NCBI GenBank assembly: GCA_033558025.1
Contig: JAUCEF010000002.1
Location: 2,170,001 to 2,234,000, forward strand
Direction of reading: 5' to 3'
Origin: Phytophthora sp. 'mugwort'
Taxonomy: Eukaryota; Oomycota; Peronosporomycetes; Peronosporales; Peronosporaceae
Length of the DNA: 64,000 nucleotides
Part shown: one piece after another, positions 58,817 to 64,000 of the stretch
Position numbering within the stretch: the first letter of the stretch is position 1
Layout: each line of letters begins with the position of its first letter
Translations under genes and position numbers: made by a program
The notes under the pieces: model-generated
The model's database searches: none
Told to the model about the DNA's origin: nothing
What the model saw: the letters and a program-made list of their open reading frames with translations, nothing else

Positions 58817-59589
58817 GTTTCGGTATGGACGAGTGCAAGGCTGTGGTGAGTCCGGTAGACATGAGCACTCGACTGGTTCCAAGTGACGCAGCGACCAAGG
58901 TGAACGCTCCGTTTCGCGAAGCTGTGGGTGCCCTCATGCACTTGATGACTGCTACTCGCCCGGATATCGCGTAAGCAGTAGGCTATGTATCGCGCTTCAT
59001 GGAGAACCCCCAAGAGGAACACTGGGTTGCGGTCAAGCGTATCTTTCGCTATCTACAAGGGACCAAGTCGCATGGAATCGGCTTCAAATCCGGTGACAAG
59101 GTGGACTTTCGCGGCTACTCAGACGCAGACTGGGCCGGCGACCATTCCGATCGCAAGTCAACTTCGGGCTATACGTTCATTTTAATGGGCGCGCCAGTCA
59201 GTTGGGGAAGCAAGAAACAGTCAAGTGTGTCGCTGTCTACGAGCGAGGCGGAATACATCGCGCTCAGTCTGGCCGTCCAAGAAGGCAAGTGGATTCATCG
59301 CCTGTTGTGCGAGATTTTGACGGCAGCGAACGAATCGGGGCCAGAGCTCAAGATCCGCGAAGACAACCAGTCGTGCATCAAGATGACGAAGAACCCAGTG
59401 AACCATGGTCGCGCCAAGCACATCGACATCAAGTACCATCACATCCGTGATGAGGTCAAGCGCGGCGAAGTCAAGCTCGAGTATTGCGAGACTTCTATCA
59501 TGCTCGCGGACATCATGACCAAGGCACTGCCAGGACCGCGCCACATGGATCTGACGGCGTCCCTCGGAATCCACGCGTGTTCGCATTGA
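58817..59589 (+). pseudogene. X pol, 3' remainder: end of RT and RNase H, with a nonsense codon
   Basis: After the GAAGC duplication the pol picks up exactly where the truncated units stop ([17 protein letters not shown]). TAC has become TAA at 58972-58974 (GATATCGCGTAAGC), ending the frame before RNase H. Downstream, RNase H motifs DADWAGD, STSEAEY, EDNQSC and LADIMTK are intact up to the stop and PPT at 59587-59596. The first part is alpha (VNAPFREAV). From about 58985 it matches Y's beta version (YLQGTKSHGIGFKSGDK), so this stretch was probably converted by Y or a close relative. Confidence 0.88.
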
Positions 59590-59596
59590 GGGGGCG

Positions 59597-59934
59597 TATT
59601 AAGGGTTGCCGGGGTTTGGTACTGTGTACCAGTAACCGGTTAACCCGAACCGGTCCATCACGATCCCGCGATGTTTACGGTACGTTGTTTACGCAACCGA
59701 TGATTAGACGAGTAGGATGATTGGACGAGTGCGGAGTGTTGGTGATTGGATGCACCAAATGATTGGGGGCTGCATATCTATGTGGTAGACTAGGTAGTGT
59801 AAGCTCCGATAAATCAATCACTTTCGAATCTTCCTTCTTCAGCTCAAGTGGTCTTCACTCCGGTCCTCGCACCCAAGTGCAGAACTCCCTTCGCTCCGTC
59901 CAAGCTTCACTTATCAAGATCCATACCTTTTATC
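59597..59934 (+). repeat. Chimeric LTR: type A body with a type C-like 3' end
   Basis: It follows type A to CCGTCCAAGCTTC, then reads CAAGATCCATACC as type C does. Five bases are missing in the ATTGGATGCAGGG region (ATTGGGGG). The 3' boundary is approximate, and there is no PBS: gag sequence starts straight after. Confidence 0.8.
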
Positions 59935-62900
59935 GCATCAAGAGACAAGGCGAGAAGACGGCGACGGTGAAGACGGAGAACGCGGCCAAGGCGTTCAACA
60001 CCGACCGAGAGTCTCGCCAGTGTACGTACTGCGGAAAAGTGGGGCACACGATTGACAAGTGCTGGACCAAGCAGAAGGACGAGAACCGAGGGCCGAGACG
60101 CGGCGGCAACGGCCGTGGACGCGGGGCCAACAACATCCAGTGGAGAAACGACAGCAACGGCTACGACTACGACTACGATCGAGTAGCGTTCGCGGTTTCA
60201 CTGGAATGTGGGGTTTCGACGGGCAAGAATGTGTCCGGGATGTGGGCGGTCGACAGCGGCGCAACGCACCACATTTGCAATGACAAGACCACGTTCGCCA
60301 CGCTGAATGAGCAAGACGAAGGCGAACTTTTGGTGGCCGACGGCAACAAGGCGGCCATCATGGGTGTGGGGACCATCGTGGAACAAGTGGTTCTGCCCAA
60401 TGGCGACGAGCGCGAGATCGAGATCAAGAACGCGCTGTACGTGCCAAGCATGAGCAAGAATCTGCTTTCGGTACCGCAGATCAACAAAAGTGACAAGTTT
60501 CAAGTGGTGTTCGACGGCACCAAGATGCAGATTGCGCACAAAGGCTCCAAGCAAGTGGTGGCGACGGCAAACCTCATGGATGGACTCTACTGGCTTCAGA
60601 CGCCTCAGCGATCGGCGAATGCGGCGACGAGTGGAAGGACGGTCGATTTGCACGCGCGTATGGGTCACGCTCCAGTCGAGGTTCTTCGCAAGATGGTCGA
60701 CACCAAGATGATCAAGGACGCGAAAGCACCTTCCAAGTCGAGTGGACCAAGTGTGTGTCGTGGTTGCCAGCAAGGCAAAATGGTCCAAAAACCATTCCCA
60801 AGCAACCGTGACAAGCGTCGCTACGACACATTTGAGCTGCTCCACTTCGATATCTGCGGACCCATGGAAGAAAACTCGCTTGGTGGCAGCAAGTATCTGC
60901 TCCTGATCGTGGACGAAGCCAGCGGATGCATGAAGGGTTTCTGTCTGCGTGCCAAGTCGGAAAGTGAAGACTGCATCAAGACATACATCATGAAGGTGCA
61001 GACGCAGTTCGGCAAGAAGGTCAAGTTTGTGCGGCACGACGGAGCTCGTGAGTTTGCGACCAACTCGCTCAACGACTTCTACGAAGACGAAGGCATCGAG
61101 CAGCAAACCACGGTTCCGTACGCGCACCAGACCAACGGCACGGCAGAGCGAGCCATCCGAACTATCGTCACGATCGGCCGCAGCATGCTGCACCAGCTAA
61201 GCTGGACAAGTGTTTCTGGGCTGAGGCGGCCATGACTGCCATCTACGTGAAGAATCGTCTGCCGTCACCCAAGATCGAGCACAAGACTCCGTTCGAGATC
61301 GTCTACAAGTCCAAGCCGAGTGTGAAGCACATGCGTGTTTTCGGCTGTCGGACGTACATTCTGACTCCGAAGGAGAAGCGACTCAAGTGGGATCCCAAGG
61401 CTCGCGCTGGACTGTTCCTGGGTTACGAAGAAGTGTCCAAGGCGTATCGACTTTATGATATCGAGGCGGGGCAGGTGGTCATCAGTCGCGATGTCAACTT
61501 CGATGAATCGACCTTTGGACTTTCACCGCCGATTTCTGATGAAGATGTCGACGACCTGGACTTCGACTCGCTCGACATCGACGATGATGGTCCGCGCCAG
61601 ACGGAGTACAAACAGGCAGGGAAGCGCAAGAGCCGCCCGAGTGACGAAGATGAAGCTGCCAGAAGACCGCGCGCTGTGCGTCATCGACCTGGACTGGAAG
61701 AAGCAAGTGCACCGAACGACTCCCTTCGCACCGAACAGACGCAGATGAAGAAGAAAAGTCTGGAGACCAAGATGAAGAATCGACTCCATCTGTGTTTTGG
61801 CGTGCAAGTGCCAACGCGGTCGAAGCAGCCGTGGACTTATCGGAGCCGTCGACATTCCAAGAAGCGGTCAACGGCCCGGACCAACTGCACTGGCGCAAGG
61901 CGATTCGTGCGGAACTCAAGTCGATGCGACTTCGTGGTGTGTTTCGTGCTGCCAAGTTGCCTAGCGGACAACGCGCCATCGGTACCAAGTGGTTGTTCAA
62001 GATAAAGCGCAAAGCCGACGGATCGATCGAGAAATACAAGGCGCGCCTGGTGGCCAAGGGTTTCAAGCAAAAGTACGGCATCGACTACACGGAGACGTTC
62101 TCGCCCGTGGTCAAGTACGTGACGCTGCGCATGGTCATCGCGATTGCCAAGTATTTTGACTGGCCCCTCGACCAACTCGACGTGGTGACTGCATTCCTAT
62201 ACGGGATAATGAAGGAGTTGGTGTTCTGCGTGGTTCCTGAAGGCGTCGAGCTGGATGGTGATTTCGACTGCTTGGAATTGGTGAAGGCGATTTACGGTCT
62301 CAAGCAAGCTTCGCGCGTATGGAACGAGACCTTCGATGAATTCGTGTGTTCTATCGGTTTTCAAGTTTCAGCCTTCGACCCGTGCCTCTACATCAAGGTT
62401 GTCGATGGCCACTGTGTGCTCGTGCTGGTCTACGTGGACGATGTGTTGGTCACCGGAAGTTCACCCGAACTGATCTCACGCACGAAGAACGACCTCAAGA
62501 CACGCTTCGAAATGACTGACAGTGGCAAGTGTGTGTTCGTTCTTGGAATCGAGCTGGTGGATGGCCCGGACGGCAGCGTGACGATGTGCCAGCGGCGTTA
62601 TGTGGATGATATCCTGAAGCGTTTCGGTATGGACGAGTGCAAGGCTGTGGTGAGTCCGGTAGACATGAGCACTCGACTGGTTCCAAGTGACGCAGCGACC
62701 AAGGTGAACGCTCCGTTTCGCGAAGCTGTGGGTGCCCTCATGCACTTGATGACTGCTACTCGCCCGGATATCGCGTACGCAGTAGGCTATGTATCGCGCT
62801 TCATGGAGAACCCCCAAGAGGAACACTGGGTTGCGGTCAAGCGTATCTTTCGCTATCTACAAGGCACCAAGACGCATGGAATCTGTTTCAAGCCAGGCAA

Positions 62901-63393
62901 CAACATCGACTTTCGCGGGTACTCGGACGCGGACTGGGCTGGCGACCTCGCGGACCGCAAGTCGACTTCCGGCTACACGTTCATGCTAATGGGTGCACCA
63001 GTGAGCTGGGGAAGCAAGAAGCAGTCAAGTGTTTCGCTGTCTACGAGTGAGGCGGAGTACATCGCACTCAGTCTGGCGATCCAAGAGGGCAAGTGGATTC
63101 ATCGCCTGCTGCGCGAGATTCTGGCGGCCGCTAATGAGACTGGACCCGAGCTCATGATCCGCGAAGACAACCAGTCGTGCATCAAGATGACGAAGAACCC
63201 AGTAAACCACGGTCGCGCCAAGCACATCGACATCAAGTACCACCACATCCGCGATGAAGTGAAGCACGGTGAAGTCAAGCTCGAGTACTGCGAGACTTCT
63301 GTGATGCTAGCGGACATCATGACGAGGGCTCTCGCGGGACCACGCCATACGGATCTGACGGCGGCTCTCGGCATTCGTGGGACTTCGCATTGA
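59935..63393 (+). pseudogene. Family A element E gag-pol (gamma-like), lacking PBS and Gag N-terminus, with two frameshifts
   Basis: The sequence enters gag at [14 protein letters not shown], so roughly the first 190 residues and the start codon are gone. It then has knuckle [14 protein letters not shown], protease [11 protein letters not shown]-pre-integrase, and integrase with [14 protein letters not shown] and NGTAER. One base is lost near 61195 (CACCAGCTAAGC for CACCACGCCAAGC), and another near 61722 in the hinge (GACTCCCTTC for GACTCCCCTTC). RT ([10 protein letters not shown]) and RNase H (DADWAGD, STSEAEY, EDNQSC) are open to 63393; LADIMTR replaces LADIMTK. The C-terminus ALGIRGTSH and the type C LTR mark the gamma subtype, but the RT middle is alpha-like. 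Confidence 0.88.
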
Positions 63394-63400
63394 GGGGGCG

Positions 63401-63750
63401 TATTGACGGTTACCGGTTTGGTATCAGTTATTAGCCGTGAACCGGTTAACCCGAACCGGTCCAATCCGAACCCACGTTGATTATGGTGATTACGGTAAGT
63501 TGTTTACGCCACCGATGATTAGACGAGTAGGATGATTGGACGAACACCGGTGAGTGATGGTTGATTAGATGCACTAGGTGATAGGACGCAGGGTCGCGTG
63601 TCTATAACAGTAGGGTGTAAGCTCCAACAATTCAATCACTTTCGAATCTTCATTCTACCCCTCAAGTGCCTTCGCTCCGGTCCCGCCGTCTGCGACGTCC
63701 CTCCCTCCACTTCGTACAAGCTTCGTGTCCAAGATCCATACCTTTCATCA
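63401..63750 (+). repeat. Type C LTR downstream of E, joined to an internal gag sequence
   Basis: 350 bp, TATTGACGG to TTTCATCA. The left side is E's stop and PPT. The right side enters gag directly with no PBS or start codon, so the two flanks come from different events. Confidence 0.9.
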
Positions 63751-64000
63751 AGGACGACTACGTCAAGTCGAGCAACATCGTTTTCGGACTGATGTTGCTC
63801 CACATGGACGCTGAGTACCATCACGTGGTCGATGACTGCGAGGAAGCCTGGGTCGCGTGGACGCGCTTGAAGACGCTGTACGGTGGATCGCAGAAGGCTG
63901 GTCGCATCTACCTGAAGCGCCAACTCTTCAGCATGGAGATGTCGGAAGGCGGCAATGTGTTGCATCATTGCAACGAAGTCCTGAACATCAGCGCCAAGCT
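63751..64000 (+). pseudogene. Family A gag fragment at the window edge
   Basis: Encodes [23 protein letters not shown], then the [13 protein letters not shown] and [17 protein letters not shown] segments of copia-type Gag. It corresponds to about residues 48-130 of the family protein. The PBS, start codon and first 47 or so residues are missing because the LTR end at 63750 joins straight into the coding sequence. The frame is open to the window end. Whether the downstream part is a complete element cannot be seen here. Confidence 0.85.

Larger units (their letters stand above)
28635..59934 (+). mobile_element. Composite element X, split by the array and Y
   Basis: Its 5' end is the LTR at 28635 and its pol is interrupted at GAAGC (32238-32242). 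The remaining pol and RNase H resume at 58817, followed by a PPT and an LTR at 59597. Which truncated unit is X's original 5' half cannot be decided, because units 1-7 share the same junction. Confidence 0.75.

Overview
The window is retrotransposon DNA from end to end. Every stretch I could read is a long terminal repeat (LTR) or an internal domain of Ty1/copia-type (Pseudoviridae-like) LTR elements. I see no host gene, tRNA, rRNA, CRISPR array or unique spacer. The domain order is copia order: Gag with a CCHC knuckle, DSGA protease, GAG-pre-integrase, D,D(35)E integrase, YVDD reverse transcriptase, RNase H. The family B LTRs carry a near-perfect match to the Inr+FPR core promoter known from Phytophthora, and the DNA is moderately GC-rich, so the source is probably an oomycete chromosome. 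That assignment is inference.

Two families are present. Family A has a 343-bp LTR (type A) or a related 350-bp LTR (type C), and its ORF runs from the primer-binding site (PBS) to the polypurine tract (PPT). Its internal domains fall into subtypes that I call alpha, beta and gamma (gamma goes with the type C LTR). Family B has a 313- or 354-bp LTR beginning TGTTG, and a different gag-pol whose stop codon lies inside the 3' LTR.

Layout. The + strand backbone is a head-to-tail series of family A internal domains sharing single LTRs: pol remnants (1-1462, 3476-4404, 13896-14816); LTR; A4 (15160-15212 and 24636-28634); LTR; X (first unit 28978-32242, last part 58817-59596); chimeric LTR; E (59935-63400); type C LTR; gag start (63751-64000). 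Other elements are inserted into this backbone, with 5-bp target duplications. R (minus strand, 4405-13890, AGCTG) lies in the first remnant and is itself split by B (6905-11621, GAACG). B2 (15213-24630, GGTCT) splits A4 and is split by A3 (16939-21557, ACGCC). Y (54047-58811, GAAGC) lies in X.

The most unusual region is 28635-58811. Seven internal domains, all truncated at the same GAAGC base in pol and each followed by an LTR, repeat at 3.61-3.65 kb and end in the full-length copy Y. This is best explained by insertion of one family A element into another, followed by unequal crossing-over that amplified the interrupted half-element. A smaller array of two identical 835-bp units (LTR plus an integrase-deleted fragment) lies at 1463-3132.

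Nearly all gag-pol copies are broken by frameshifts, deletions, truncation or insertion. A4 and B2 are the best preserved apart from the elements inserted in them. In both families the first ATG lies inside the PBS, where it pairs with the initiator-tRNA anticodon.
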